A stretch of DNA of 64,000 nucleotides, taken from the NCBI RefSeq assembly GCF_022347565.1, contig NZ_JAKRGH010000015.1, positions 56,983 to 120,982 on the forward strand. The letters are read 5' to 3'. The stretch is from Vibrio sp. Of7-15. GTDB taxonomy: Bacteria > Pseudomonadota > Gammaproteobacteria > Enterobacterales > Vibrionaceae. The position numbers and the translations under genes are program-made. How positions within the stretch are numbered: the stretch's first letter is position 1; each line of letters opens with the position of its first letter. The notes under the pieces are model-generated. The model worked only from the letters and a program-made list of their open reading frames with translations. It had not been told where the DNA came from and did no database searches. This document shows, piece by piece, positions 1-7,079 of the stretch.

Positions 1-67
1 TGTTGACGAAGATTGGCGTTGCCCTGTTTGCTTATTCGGTAAAGAGCAATTTGAAAGAACACTTTAG
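1..67 (+). CDS. C-terminal end of a rubredoxin-like protein (partial)
   Basis: Only the last 21 residues and the TAG stop lie in the window; the gene begins before it. The visible peptide contains W-R-C-P-V-C-L-F-G-K-E-Q-F, which matches the second iron-binding knuckle of rubredoxins (CPxCxxGKxxF). It is therefore the end of a rubredoxin or of a larger redox protein carrying a C-terminal rubredoxin domain, which would pass electrons through an Fe(Cys)4 centre. The rest of the protein, including the first CxxC pair, is outside the window, so the parent enzyme cannot be named. Confidence 0.6.
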   Translation, partial: VDEDWRCPVCLFGKEQFERTL

Positions 68-99
68 GTATAAATAATAACTAACAAATAAGGGGAAAA

Positions 100-187
100 T
101 GAGACCCAAACTTTAGCCGCAACTAAAGTTCTCTATCTGATAGTTAGATTGAGTTCTGGGTCTCAGGCTCATCTTTCGTAAGAAAGA
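100..187 (+). ncRNA. Putative structured RNA: compact three-way junction plus GNRA hairpin
   Basis: Three helices abut with almost no linker. P1 pairs 100-108 with 157-165 (9 bp), P2 pairs 109-116 with 123-130 (8 bp, loop CCGCAA), and P3 pairs 131-138 with 146-153 (8 bp with one mismatch). Only 154-156 (TTC) is unpaired at the junction. A further 6-bp hairpin with a GTAA tetraloop follows at 172-187. The element sits just after the rubredoxin-like stop and between convergent genes. It could be a 3' UTR structure or terminator-like fold, a small RNA, or a palindromic repeat element. It matches no Rfam family that I recognise. The pairing is visible directly; the function is unknown. Confidence 0.4.
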
Positions 188-235
188 GTTAGCTTATTAT
201 GAATACAAACACGCTTAAAAACATGAGTGTGGGCG

Positions 236-946
236 TTAATGCATCTTATTGTTCACCGTTATCAGGGAACCACTTAGATACACTTTATTTGGTTGAGCCA
301 ATTCGATCATTAACTCCGCTAGATCAGATGGCGCTACCCACGTCGTGTGGTCAGCATCAGGGAGTGCTTTTCGATTCACTTCAGTATCAACAATCGTTGG
401 TAATACCGCATTCACTTGAATATTTGAGGGTGCCCCCTCTGCCGCTAAGCTTTCAATTAACGCGTTCAATGCCATTTTTGAAGCCATGTAAGGCCCAAAC
501 CCTGCTGGTATATTACGCACGGTATCACGCGCAGAAACAAACATTAGTGAACCTGCACCTTGTTCCTCCATTAATTTAAACACTTCCCTCCCGAAGACAA
601 ATGCCGTCATAAAGTTCGCATTCCACAATTCAACCATCTTACTGATCTCCACATCAGTCCAATGGCTCCAGGTATAAATGCCAGAGCAATGAAAATGAGC
701 ATCGATATGACCTAAAACTTCTGATGCCTTGATAGCAAGAGCTTGGCTTTGCTTTTCATCGGTAAGATCTCCCAGCAAAACAGTTAGATGGCCGGAGTAT
801 TTTTCTTCCAGTTTTTGTGCTCTGACCTCATCACCAATGCGTCCAAATGCCACGACGCGGGTTCCGCTCGCAATTAACTTTTCAATCAGCTGCTGCGCCG
901 TTACTGAAAAGCAGGCTGCGATGGTTGCTGTTTTTATTGTGTTCAT
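236..946 (-). CDS. SDR-family oxidoreductase with degenerate cofactor motif
   Basis: A 236-residue protein of the length and layout of classical short-chain dehydrogenases/reductases (single-domain Rossmann fold, NAD(P)H-dependent). It keeps the catalytic YxxxK motif (YMASK, around residue 151) with an upstream Ser (VSARD), and the N-x-x-x-P segment (NAVLPT) after it. The glycine-rich TGxxxGIG cofactor loop near the N-terminus is replaced by AACFSVT, and the NNAG motif by HCSG, so cofactor binding may be altered or lost. It is divergent from a LysR gene, the usual layout for a regulator and its target. The substrate is unknown. The start is the first ATG; the ribosome site is weak (GAGCAA). 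Confidence 0.75.
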   Translation of the reverse strand: MNTIKTATIAACFSVTAQQLIEKLIASGTRVVAFGRIGDEVRAQKLEEKYSGHLTVLLGDLTDEKQSQALAIKASEVLGHIDAHFHCSGIYTWSHWTDVEISKMVELWNANFMTAFVFGREVFKLMEEQGAGSLMFVSARDTVRNIPAGFGPYMASKMALNALIESLAAEGAPSNIQVNAVLPTIVDTEVNRKALPDADHTTWVAPSDLAELMIELAQPNKVYLSGSLITVNNKMH

Positions 947-1030
947 GATTGTTGCTCGTTGTTAGTCATCATGCTGGGAATCATAAAGACAACAATCAGA
1001 GGTTTGAATCAGCCAACAAGCAATTCAGTT

Positions 1031-1059
1031 TTGCTTTAAAAGCAATTGAACTTCAATTG
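1031..1059. promoter_or_regulatory. Two overlapping palindromes between divergent SDR and LysR genes
   Basis: Positions 1031-1045 form TTGCTTT-A-AAAGCAA (7-bp arms) and 1043-1059 form CAATTGAA-C-TTCAATTG (8-bp arms), sharing three bases. Both lie in the 222-bp divergent intergenic region, where a LysR-type regulator would bind to control itself and the neighbouring gene. The symmetry is certain. The assignment as the operator of this LysR is inference. Confidence 0.5.
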
Positions 1060-1168
1060 AACATCAGGAAAAACATCAATACCATTTCCATAGCGGGCAT
1101 AAGCGCTGTTTAAGCAGGCAATTAAACCTGAAAATAAACCAAAACTATCGTTTAAATGGGAAATTCAT

Positions 1169-2074
1169 ATGAGCCTTTTCACTCGCCTTGCCTATTTCAA
1201 CTGTGTTGTTGAACAAGGCAGCATCTCCAAAGCTAGTCGGATTTTTGATATTCAACCTTCTTCTATTTCCAGACAACTCTCTGCATTGGAACAAGAGCTC
1301 AATGTGCGCCTATTAGAGCGAACGACACGCAACGTTGGTGTCACTGAAGCAGGTCAGTTGTTCTATCAATATTCGAAACGAATTACCGCCGAATTTGATG
1401 AAGCGAAACGAGCTGTCAGCGCATTACACCACTCACCAAAAGGAAGTCTCAAAATAAGCACGACTGTCGCGTTTGGAGAAAGTAAGATCTTGCCTCTTCT
1501 TCCTATCTTTAGGGCTCATTTTCCCGAAATAAATATTGAAATTGAAATCACAGAAAGAGTGGTCGATTTGATCGAAGAAAATGTGGATATCGCGATCCGC
1601 AGTGGCCGCCTGCCTGATTCTAATTTGATAGCCAAGAAACTAGTCCAAAACAACTTCGTGCTTTGTTCCAGCCCAAACTATTTAGCAAAGAGAAAGCCCC
1701 CTCAACGTATTGAAGAGTTGGCAGAACACGACTGCTTAGTGTACGGCTATAAGGGTTGGCACGACTGGTTTGTATTAGACACCAAACCGCAAAAAATCGA
1801 CCTGTCTTATTACATGGAAGTGGATTCAGTAAACGGGCAAAAACAATTGATACTGAACGGTGGTGGTATCGCTTTGATTCCACAATGGGCCATCACAGAA
1901 GAGCTTAACACAGGTAAGTTAGTGCAATTACTTCCCGAATTTACTTTTAGCCCATGTAACTATGAAACCAGTACCTACGCGATTTACCAAAACCGTCAGC
2001 TCATATCGAGCAAGGTACGAGTATTTTTAGATTTTCTTGCGGATCATTTCGGTCACTCATTCAATAAAAACTAA
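1169..2074 (+). CDS. LysR-family transcriptional regulator
   Basis: A 301-residue protein, the normal LTTR length. The N-terminal winged helix-turn-helix spans about residues 1-60 (FNCVVEQGSISKASRIFDIQPSSISRQ...), followed by a linker helix and a periplasmic-binding-protein-like effector domain of the LysR type from about residue 90 onward. The ATG follows GGGAA at a workable distance. It is divergent from the SDR gene with palindromes between them, so it probably regulates that gene and itself. The inducer cannot be predicted. It resembles the AaeR/DsdC-like broad group used for oxidoreductase control. Confidence 0.9.
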   Translation: MSLFTRLAYFNCVVEQGSISKASRIFDIQPSSISRQLSALEQELNVRLLERTTRNVGVTEAGQLFYQYSKRITAEFDEAKRAVSALHHSPKGSLKISTTVAFGESKILPLLPIFRAHFPEINIEIEITERVVDLIEENVDIAIRSGRLPDSNLIAKKLVQNNFVLCSSPNYLAKRKPPQRIEELAEHDCLVYGYKGWHDWFVLDTKPQKIDLSYYMEVDSVNGQKQLILNGGGIALIPQWAITEELNTGKLVQLLPEFTFSPCNYETSTYAIYQNRQLISSKVRVFLDFLADHFGHSFNKN

Positions 2075-2270
2075 TTTACCCTTAGCCTCGTTTGAAAGAA
2101 TCAGGTTCCAATATGCTTACTGCTGATGAAGTGAGCCGCTGTAAAATAGTCAAGTAACATACACCGCCATAGAACGAACTAATGCGTCTGCTCAAAGGCC
2201 ATTAGTGTTGACCTGTCTATAACTTTATAGTTTAGACTGCGTTCCATCATTGAGTCACAGGGCAATAAAA

Positions 2271-2810
2271 ATGAACTTCCTGCATTTAGAGCAACCGCAA
2301 GCAGAGATACTAAAACAACTTTTCACAATGACATTTAGCGATTCTGAAGGTCCAGAAGAAGGAAAAGTAGTTGGTCAGCTTGCGAAAAACCTAATCGAAC
2401 AAACGGACAGCAAAGACATTTACGTATTTGCTGCAATGGATAACAATGTGCTGGTTGGCGCTATTTACTTTACTCGCCTCAACTTTGAATCAGACAAAAA
2501 AGCATTCCTATTAGCTCCAGTCGCTGTGCAGACAGACTACCAAGGTAAAGGTGTGGGTCAGAAGTTGATTAAGTTTGGTTTAGACGCAATGGCACAGCAA
2601 GGCGTATCACTCATGTTTACCTACGGAGATCCTCGCTTTTATGGTGATCGTCTCGGCTTTGAACATGTCACCGTCGATCAATTTGCAGCGCCACATAAGC
2701 TAAGCTATCCACATGGCTGGCTTGCAAAATCGCTAACTCAAGAGCCTCTAAAACCTATTGCTGGCGCTTCAAGCAGCGTAGAAGCCTTTGATAAGCCAGA
2801 ATATTGGTAA
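2271..2810 (+). CDS. GNAT-family N-acetyltransferase
   Basis: A 179-residue protein with the GNAT acetyl-CoA-binding motif A (VQTDYQGKGVGQKLIKFGL, a Q/RxxGxG/A pattern) in its middle and a TYGDPRFYGDRLGF segment typical of the YhbS-type acetyltransferases. The ATG at 2271 is preferred over an upstream in-frame TTG at 2250 because AGGG lies at good distance before it. The acceptor is unknown. A second, truncated and frameshifted copy of its C-terminal half lies near 11.0 kb. A strong hairpin follows the gene. Confidence 0.85.
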   Translation: MNFLHLEQPQAEILKQLFTMTFSDSEGPEEGKVVGQLAKNLIEQTDSKDIYVFAAMDNNVLVGAIYFTRLNFESDKKAFLLAPVAVQTDYQGKGVGQKLIKFGLDAMAQQGVSLMFTYGDPRFYGDRLGFEHVTVDQFAAPHKLSYPHGWLAKSLTQEPLKPIAGASSSVEAFDKPEYW

Positions 2811-2861
2811 CACATATCGTCCTCGATTGAAAACGAAACGAAGTGTTGTCTAAAGCCTTCA

Positions 2862-2896
2862 CATTGGGCACTTTTAAACTCAAAAAGTGCCCAATG
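2862..2896. terminator. Hairpin between convergent GNAT and HxlR genes
   Basis: A 14-bp perfect stem (2862-2875 with 2883-2896, beginning CATTGGGCAC) with a 7-base loop lies between two convergent genes. The arms carry internal T and A runs but there is no clear T-tract outside the stem, so it is a probable bidirectional terminator and not a textbook one. Confidence 0.6.
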
Positions 2897-2931
2897 CTTG
2901 TTACCTTTGAGCAGTCTGGAAAGTCGTCATC

Positions 2932-3312
2932 CTAGCCTTTTTCGTCAAACTTTTTTCGAGCTTGTTTGATCTCTTCTTGATGATCATCAGCCCAACAGAC
3001 AAGTTTATACAACGGCTTAACGATATCTTTCCCCATTTCTGTCAGAGCATATTCCACTCGTACAGGCACTTCAGGATATACCGTCCTATTTACGTAACCT
3101 TCTCGCTCTAGATCTCGGAGAGTTTGGGTCAACATACGCTGAGAGATCCCTTCTATTCTTGATTTCAGTGCATTAAACCGCTCTGAACCATCGACTAGAG
3201 CAAAAAGAATAAGCAGCGACCATTTATCACCTATCTGCGCCACAACGTTACGTACTGGGCAGTCTTCAGTATTGTGAAAAATACGCCTCTCTGATTTTGC
3301 TTTTTCTGCCAC
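2932..3312 (-). CDS. HxlR-family winged-helix transcriptional regulator
   Basis: About 126 residues with the HxlR hallmark CPVRNVVAQIGDKWSLLILFAL near the N-terminus, then SQRMLTQTLRDLEREGYVNR (recognition helix and wing). The conserved Cys in CPV is the residue often used for redox or electrophile sensing in this family. The GTG start at 3312 is chosen because AAGGA lies 8 bases upstream; an in-frame TTG at 3357 would add 15 residues without a ribosome site. It is divergent from a secreted SnoaL-like protein, which is its likely target. Confidence 0.85.
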   Translation of the reverse strand: MAEKAKSERRIFHNTEDCPVRNVVAQIGDKWSLLILFALVDGSERFNALKSRIEGISQRMLTQTLRDLEREGYVNRTVYPEVPVRVEYALTEMGKDIVKPLYKLVCWADDHQEEIKQARKKFDEKG

Positions 3313-3399
3313 TTTTTCATTCCTTCTTAGCTCAATAATCTCGATACCGGTTACCAAAACCTGCCTAACTAAGCATTCGGTGCCTTCTTGTTTTGTAGG

Positions 3400-3416
3400 T
3401 TACTATTAATTACTAT
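3400..3416. promoter_or_regulatory. Direct repeat in HxlR/SnoaL intergenic region
   Basis: TTACTAT occurs twice, separated by TAA, within the 150-bp region between divergent starts. It is a possible HxlR operator or core promoter element, but a 7-base repeat in AT-rich DNA can also arise by chance. Confidence 0.25.
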
Positions 3417-3462
3417 GGTTATCAATGTATACCTTAATAGCAAAAAACAATTGGAGCCACCT

Positions 3463-4005
3463 ATGTTTAAAGTACTGACCTCATTGATTCTTCTATTCAC
3501 GAGCACACTGCTATATGCGCAACCGAAAGACACGTTGATGATTGATTTTCCATCACTTAAAAAAACAAGTTGGACACAACAAGAATTAGCCAATGCAGAA
3601 ATAATTACTGATTTTGTGCAAAACCTTATGAACAACCATAATTTCGACTACATTCTGGAGCACTACAACGACAGTTCTTATGTACAACATAATAGAAATT
3701 TACCTGACAAAGTAACTGGCTTAGTTGGCTTCCTTGAAGAATTTGTCGAGGATTACCCTGATTACGCTTACGACGTAAAACACATTTACGTTGATGGTGA
3801 TTACGTGATCTTCCATTCTCATGCCACGTTAGATAGAGAAGACAGAGGAAACGATCAAAAAGGAATGAATATTATCGACACTTGGCGAATCGAAGAAGGT
3901 AGAATTGTTGAACACTGGGATTCAATCCAAGCTCTTGATTTCTCCATGAGGGTTTATTCCCTTATCAGCGGCGGTGATATCGCTAATTCCAATGGTGTTT
4001 TCTAA
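3463..4005 (+). CDS. Secreted SnoaL-like (NTF2-fold) protein
   Basis: The 180-residue product starts with a clear signal peptide (MFKVLTSLILLFTSTLLYA, cut before QPKD). The mature part fits the SnoaL-like/NTF2 superfamily: an N-terminal helix, then NHNFDYILEHYNDSSYVQHN, GLVGFLEEF and a terminal TWRIEEGRIVEHWDSIQ strand. Such proteins are alpha+beta barrels acting as cyclases, isomerases or ligand binders; the substrate here is unknown. The ATG follows GGAG. An upstream in-frame start would bury the signal peptide and is rejected. It is divergent from the HxlR gene. Confidence 0.8.
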   Translation: MFKVLTSLILLFTSTLLYAQPKDTLMIDFPSLKKTSWTQQELANAEIITDFVQNLMNNHNFDYILEHYNDSSYVQHNRNLPDKVTGLVGFLEEFVEDYPDYAYDVKHIYVDGDYVIFHSHATLDREDRGNDQKGMNIIDTWRIEEGRIVEHWDSIQALDFSMRVYSLISGGDIANSNGVF

Positions 4006-4078
4006 CCTATTGAGAAAAAAATTAAAAACCGAAGCTCTACGACGCTCAGCATAAACAAGTCGTTGGCAGCATCAATAC

Positions 4079-4107
4079 AGGCTTTTCTTTATCTCAGAAA
4101 AGCCTTT
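4079..4107 (+). terminator. Terminator after SnoaL-like gene
   Basis: A 10-bp perfect stem, AGGCTTTTCT with AGAAAAGCCT and a 7-base loop, lies 73 bp after the stop. Only two T residues follow, so termination strength is uncertain. Confidence 0.55.
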
Positions 4108-4259
4108 GCCCTATCCAATCTAATAACTGTTACGTATGAAGTAGTAGCCGTCTATGGAGTGTTATTTGAACAATCGAGTTATCTTTACTGGTGGGGATGT
4201 AAGATAAGAGTTTGGTAGTCCTCGCTTTTAGTTATCAATTATTTATTGCTTTGTAAGTA

Positions 4260-4289
4260 TTGTTTGACTATTATTCGCCCGCCTATTAT
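4260..4289 (+). promoter_or_regulatory. Candidate promoter of the leader/RNA-repair region
   Basis: TTGTTT at 4260-4265 and TATTAT at 4284-4289 are separated by 18 bases, a plausible sigma-70 pair, about 46 bp before the leader ORF start. It is the best match I see in this gap, but it is a visual call only. Confidence 0.35.
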
Positions 4290-4335
4290 TCAGGTAAACC
4301 ATAATCATCAACTAACTGTAAAGGAGTAAAAAATC

Positions 4336-4377
4336 ATGACAAATACATTATTACCCTTTGCAGGTCTTGTCCTATAA
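4336..4377 (+). CDS. Possible 13-residue leader peptide
   Basis: A short ORF (M-T-N-T-L-L-P-F-A-G-L-V-L) is preceded by AAGGAG seven bases from the ATG, a stronger ribosome site than most genes here. Its last codons form the 5' arm of a 9-bp stem (4360-4368 with 4461-4469), so translation would disturb folding of the leader. This is the layout of an attenuator or translation-sensing leader. It could instead be the decayed start of a lost gene. I do not recognise the peptide. Confidence 0.35.
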   Translation: MTNTLLPFAGLVL

Positions 4378-4469
4378 GTAGCAGGAAGCTATCCAATAAT
4401 TCTCTTTTTAAGGAATTAGCTTTCTGATAAAGCTACGCCCCGGTCTCTTATCCGTGTAAAAAGACCTGC
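4360..4469 (+). ncRNA. Multi-hairpin leader RNA upstream of RNA-repair genes
   Basis: An outer perfect 9-bp stem (GCAGGTCTT with AAGACCTGC) encloses several local hairpins. These are TAGC/GCTA at 4379-4391, an 8-bp stem with one bulge at 4398-4417, TAGCTTT/AAAGCTA at 4417-4435, and CGG/CCG near 4441-4454. A T-rich run (CGTTTTTCGTTTT) follows within about 20 bases. The fold could act as an attenuator or riboswitch-like leader, or be a stand-alone RNA. It matches no class that I can name (c-di-GMP, TPP, lysine and yybP motifs were considered and do not fit). Confidence 0.35.
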
Positions 4470-4489
4470 CAATACGTTTTTCGTTTTAA

Positions 4490-4791
4490 ATCCTTGTTTT
4501 CGTAGCAAAGAAAAAGGAATTGGTACTATGGCAAATCCGTCCAAAGATTACTGAAAACGTTAGCCTTATTGCGCCTACTAATACTCAGCCAACGATATTC
4601 AGTGGGCTGACACTATTTCTGTGATGGAGCAAAAACATAAAAATCGCTCAAAGGCTCAGTTTACTCGGCTTTTAGACTACAAAGATATTCATGTGCTCGA
4701 TATTTCAGACGAGTATCAGTACATGGATGAAGAACTAATTGAAATTATGAAGCAATCGGTTAGCGGCTATTTAGGAATAGCAGCACTATAA
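4490..4791 (+). pseudogene. Degraded low-molecular-weight protein tyrosine phosphatase-like gene
   Basis: The last reading frame encodes DIQWADTISVMEQKHKNR, LLDYKDIHVLDISDEYQYMDEEL and ends at TAA 4789-4791. This closely follows the C-terminal half of the LMW protein tyrosine phosphatase family of the COG4551 type (WADxIxVMExxHKNR, VLDIPDxYxxMDxEL). Upstream, another frame reads ILVFVAKK then WQIRPKITENV, resembling the start ILFVCSKN-WRSPTAENV but with the catalytic Cys replaced, an insertion, and then a frameshift and in-frame stop around 4578. The active-site loop is lost, so the gene is broken. It lies directly upstream of the RNA ligase gene. Confidence 0.6.
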
Positions 4792-4951
4792 AACCAATAA
4801 TTTACTAGAGGGTAGAACGATGTAATTCCATCAAAGCACAGCATGTTAGCAATCTCGCGATAGACAAAAATGTGGGAGGACTTGCTGTGCCTATTCGATG
4901 ACAGTTAAGCAAGTTGCTTAGTGTTGAATTAAATAGAGATGGAGTTATAAC

Positions 4952-5584
4952 ATGAGAATTAAATACCCTCGCACCCCACATTTACCTTGGTCACCGGGTG
5001 CCACAAATGATGATATACACCAAGGTAATTTAAGTTGTTTTGAAGGCAAGATAGTCGTTGTTACGGAAAAAATGGACGGCGAGAACACTACTTTATACTC
5101 AGATTACGTGCATGCTCGTTCTATCGATAGTCGCTTCCACCCATCGAGAACTTGGGTTAAGGCATTACAAGCCGAAATCGGATATCGAATTCCAACTGGA
5201 TGGCGCATTTGTGGAGAAAATCTATATGCAAGACACTCAATTGCTTATGACGAGTTGACGAGTTACTTCATGGCTTTTTCAGCATGGAATGACAAAAACG
5301 AATGTTTAAGTTGGGAAGAGAGTAAACAGTTTTTCGAACAGCTAGGGCTGGTAACACCAAAAGAGCTATATCTGGGGCTGTGGTGTGAAGAGACAATTAG
5401 GAATATCGCTTTAGATACCAAGCATCAAGAAGGTTATGTTGTTCGAATTGCTGACAGCTTTAATTTTAATGAATTTGCTCAGTGCGTTTCGAAATGGGTG
5501 AGAACCAATCACGTGGCAACAGATCAACACTGGATGCATGCTGAAGTGATACCTAATGGACTTAAAGACACTAAAGGAGGCTAA
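4952..5584 (+). CDS. ATP-dependent RNA ligase family protein
   Basis: A 210-residue nucleotidyltransferase with the ligase motifs in order. Motif I is EKMDGEN with the adenylated Lys at position 40, motif III is GEN near 88-90 followed by LYARHSI, motif IV is EGYVVR near 160, and motif V is KWVR near 181. It is the short Rnl-type ligase lacking a large C-terminal domain, and it would seal 3'-OH and 5'-phosphate RNA ends through a ligase-AMP intermediate. GGAG precedes the ATG by seven bases. Its stop is separated by one base from the start of the HD-kinase gene, so the two are co-expressed. The partner makes the end chemistry that this ligase needs. Confidence 0.85.
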   Translation: MRIKYPRTPHLPWSPGATNDDIHQGNLSCFEGKIVVVTEKMDGENTTLYSDYVHARSIDSRFHPSRTWVKALQAEIGYRIPTGWRICGENLYARHSIAYDELTSYFMAFSAWNDKNECLSWEESKQFFEQLGLVTPKELYLGLWCEETIRNIALDTKHQEGYVVRIADSFNFNEFAQCVSKWVRTNHVATDQHWMHAEVIPNGLKDTKGG

Positions 5585-5585
5585 G

Positions 5586-6848
5586 ATGAACAAATTGAAT
5601 ACATGGTTAGAAAGCTTAGCCTTAGATCATTCGCCTGATTTCGAAGAGTGTACTTCCTTTTTAGCGAGCTACTTTCCGTTGTTAGATGAATTTGAAAATA
5701 CAGAGCAAGATAAGGAATGGCACGCGGAAGGCAATGTCGCTATTCATACGGATATGGTGCTACAGGAGTTATATGCCTTGCTATCTTCAGAGGCAACTCA
5801 TATTCAAGGAGTAAAAAGGCAAGTACTCATACTGTCGGCCTTGCTTCATGATATTGCTAAACCACTTACTACTCGTCGGAAAGAAATTGCAGGTGTTGAA
5901 CGAGTTGTAGCATCTAGGCATGAAGAAGTAGGTGCTAGCTATTTGGCAACTCGTTTAGTTGAGTTGCCACTTGCCCACAAATCTGTAATGCAAATTATGG
6001 GGTTGGTAGGTTTTCATCAAGTCCCTAAGCTTTTGGTGGTAAAAGACCAAGGTTACAGTGAGTATTTTCGTTTATCTTTAAATGCTGATTTGGAGCTTTT
6101 ATATTGGCTTGAACTCGCTGATATGAGAGGCCGAACTTGCATTGACTTAGATAAGCAACTTGACTTACTTGAGCAGTTTCGATTGTTTGCTGAGGACTAT
6201 GAACTTTGGGGTATCGATGAGCCTTCGGGACATCACCTAAGCAACATACAACTAAAGTCTTGCCGATCTGAACAGGTATTTTTAGATGGTTATGCAATTA
6301 AGCAGCTATCACACGGGCACATTAGTACTGTTGAAGAGGCAATAGCGAAAAACTATGAGCCATGCCAAAACTATAGCCATTTATACATAATGTGCGGGAT
6401 AAGCGGCAGTGGCAAATCGACTTGGATCGAGAAGAACTTGGATGGTTTTGAAGTCATCTCCCTAGATGAAATTCGGAAAGAGCTGAATGGAAAGCGTGAA
6501 TGCCAAAAAAGTCGAGGACAAGTTTTACAGCTGGCCAAAACTCGTTTGAAAAATGCATTGGCAAACAAACGAAATGTGGTTTGGGATGCTACCAATATCC
6601 GAAAAGATTTCAGGAATATGATTTGTGAACTGGGTGAGAACTATGGAGCGTTAATCACAATTGTTGCTTTTCAACTTAAGGAAAGTAGCCTTCGCGTGAA
6701 TAACCAAAATCGTCAATTCGCGGTATGTGATGATGTAGTTTCTAGCCAACTGGACAAACTTGAATGGCCATGGGCAACTGAAAGTCATCGTTTTTTGATC
6801 ATAGGGGAAAAAGGCTTGGAGCTATATAGAAAAGGGAGTTTTAACTAG
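5586..6848 (+). CDS. HD-domain/polynucleotide kinase fusion (HD-Pnk-like RNA end-healing enzyme)
   Basis: A 420-residue two-domain protein. Residues ~45-215 form an HD phosphohydrolase domain with His46 or His54, His88-Asp89 (LLHDIAKP), His112 and His144 as likely metal ligands. Residues ~265-420 form a P-loop kinase with GISGSGKST (271-279), the catalytic SLDEIR Asp at 294, and WDATNIRK near 333-340, as in T4 Pnk-type 5'-OH kinases. This domain order is that of HD-Pnk enzymes (known from Runella), in which HD removes 2',3'-cyclic or 2'/3'-phosphates and Pnk phosphorylates 5'-OH ends. AGGAGG sits just before the ATG at 5586. A strong terminator follows, so ligase and HD-Pnk form a closed two-gene unit. 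Confidence 0.85.
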   Translation: MNKLNTWLESLALDHSPDFEECTSFLASYFPLLDEFENTEQDKEWHAEGNVAIHTDMVLQELYALLSSEATHIQGVKRQVLILSALLHDIAKPLTTRRKEIAGVERVVASRHEEVGASYLATRLVELPLAHKSVMQIMGLVGFHQVPKLLVVKDQGYSEYFRLSLNADLELLYWLELADMRGRTCIDLDKQLDLLEQFRLFAEDYELWGIDEPSGHHLSNIQLKSCRSEQVFLDGYAIKQLSHGHISTVEEAIAKNYEPCQNYSHLYIMCGISGSGKSTWIEKNLDGFEVISLDEIRKELNGKRECQKSRGQVLQLAKTRLKNALANKRNVVWDATNIRKDFRNMICELGENYGALITIVAFQLKESSLRVNNQNRQFAVCDDVVSSQLDKLEWPWATESHRFLIIGEKGLELYRKGSFN

Positions 6849-6876
6849 GCGTTTACCTCTCAATCGTATTAAATTC

Positions 6877-6910
6877 AAAGTTACCTAGGATTCCCCTTAG
6901 GTAACTTTTT
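6877..6910 (+). terminator. Rho-independent terminator of the RNA-repair operon
   Basis: An 11-bp perfect stem (AAAGTTACCTA with TAGGTAACTTT, 10-base loop) is followed by a T run. It lies 29 bp after the HD-Pnk stop. Confidence 0.9.
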
Positions 6911-7079
6911 AATCTGAATGGTATACCACTATTATTTATCCCTTAAAATTGAATTCCCCATACAAAATATAATTTAATTTTCCTCGGCTGACTCAAAAAA
7001 CGAAAATGATAATTGTCCAAAAGCAACATAGACTGAGACGCCATGGGAGTATTTAGCAAGATACGAAAGCAGAAAAATT

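Noticed and set aside
199..579. A 126-codon plus-strand frame over the SDR gene
   Set aside because: It is antisense to an SDR gene with intact YxxxK and family length, and the translated sequence matches nothing.
4360..4469. Known riboswitch class (c-di-GMP, TPP, lysine, yybP-ykoY, guanidine)
   Set aside because: None of the conserved core strings of these classes is present; it is reported only as an unnamed structured leader.
4840..4895. GCACAGCA/TGCTGTGC hairpin as an integron attC site
   Set aside because: It lacks the GTTRRRY/RYYYAAC core sites and the bulged stem structure of attC, and no integrase or cassette array is present.
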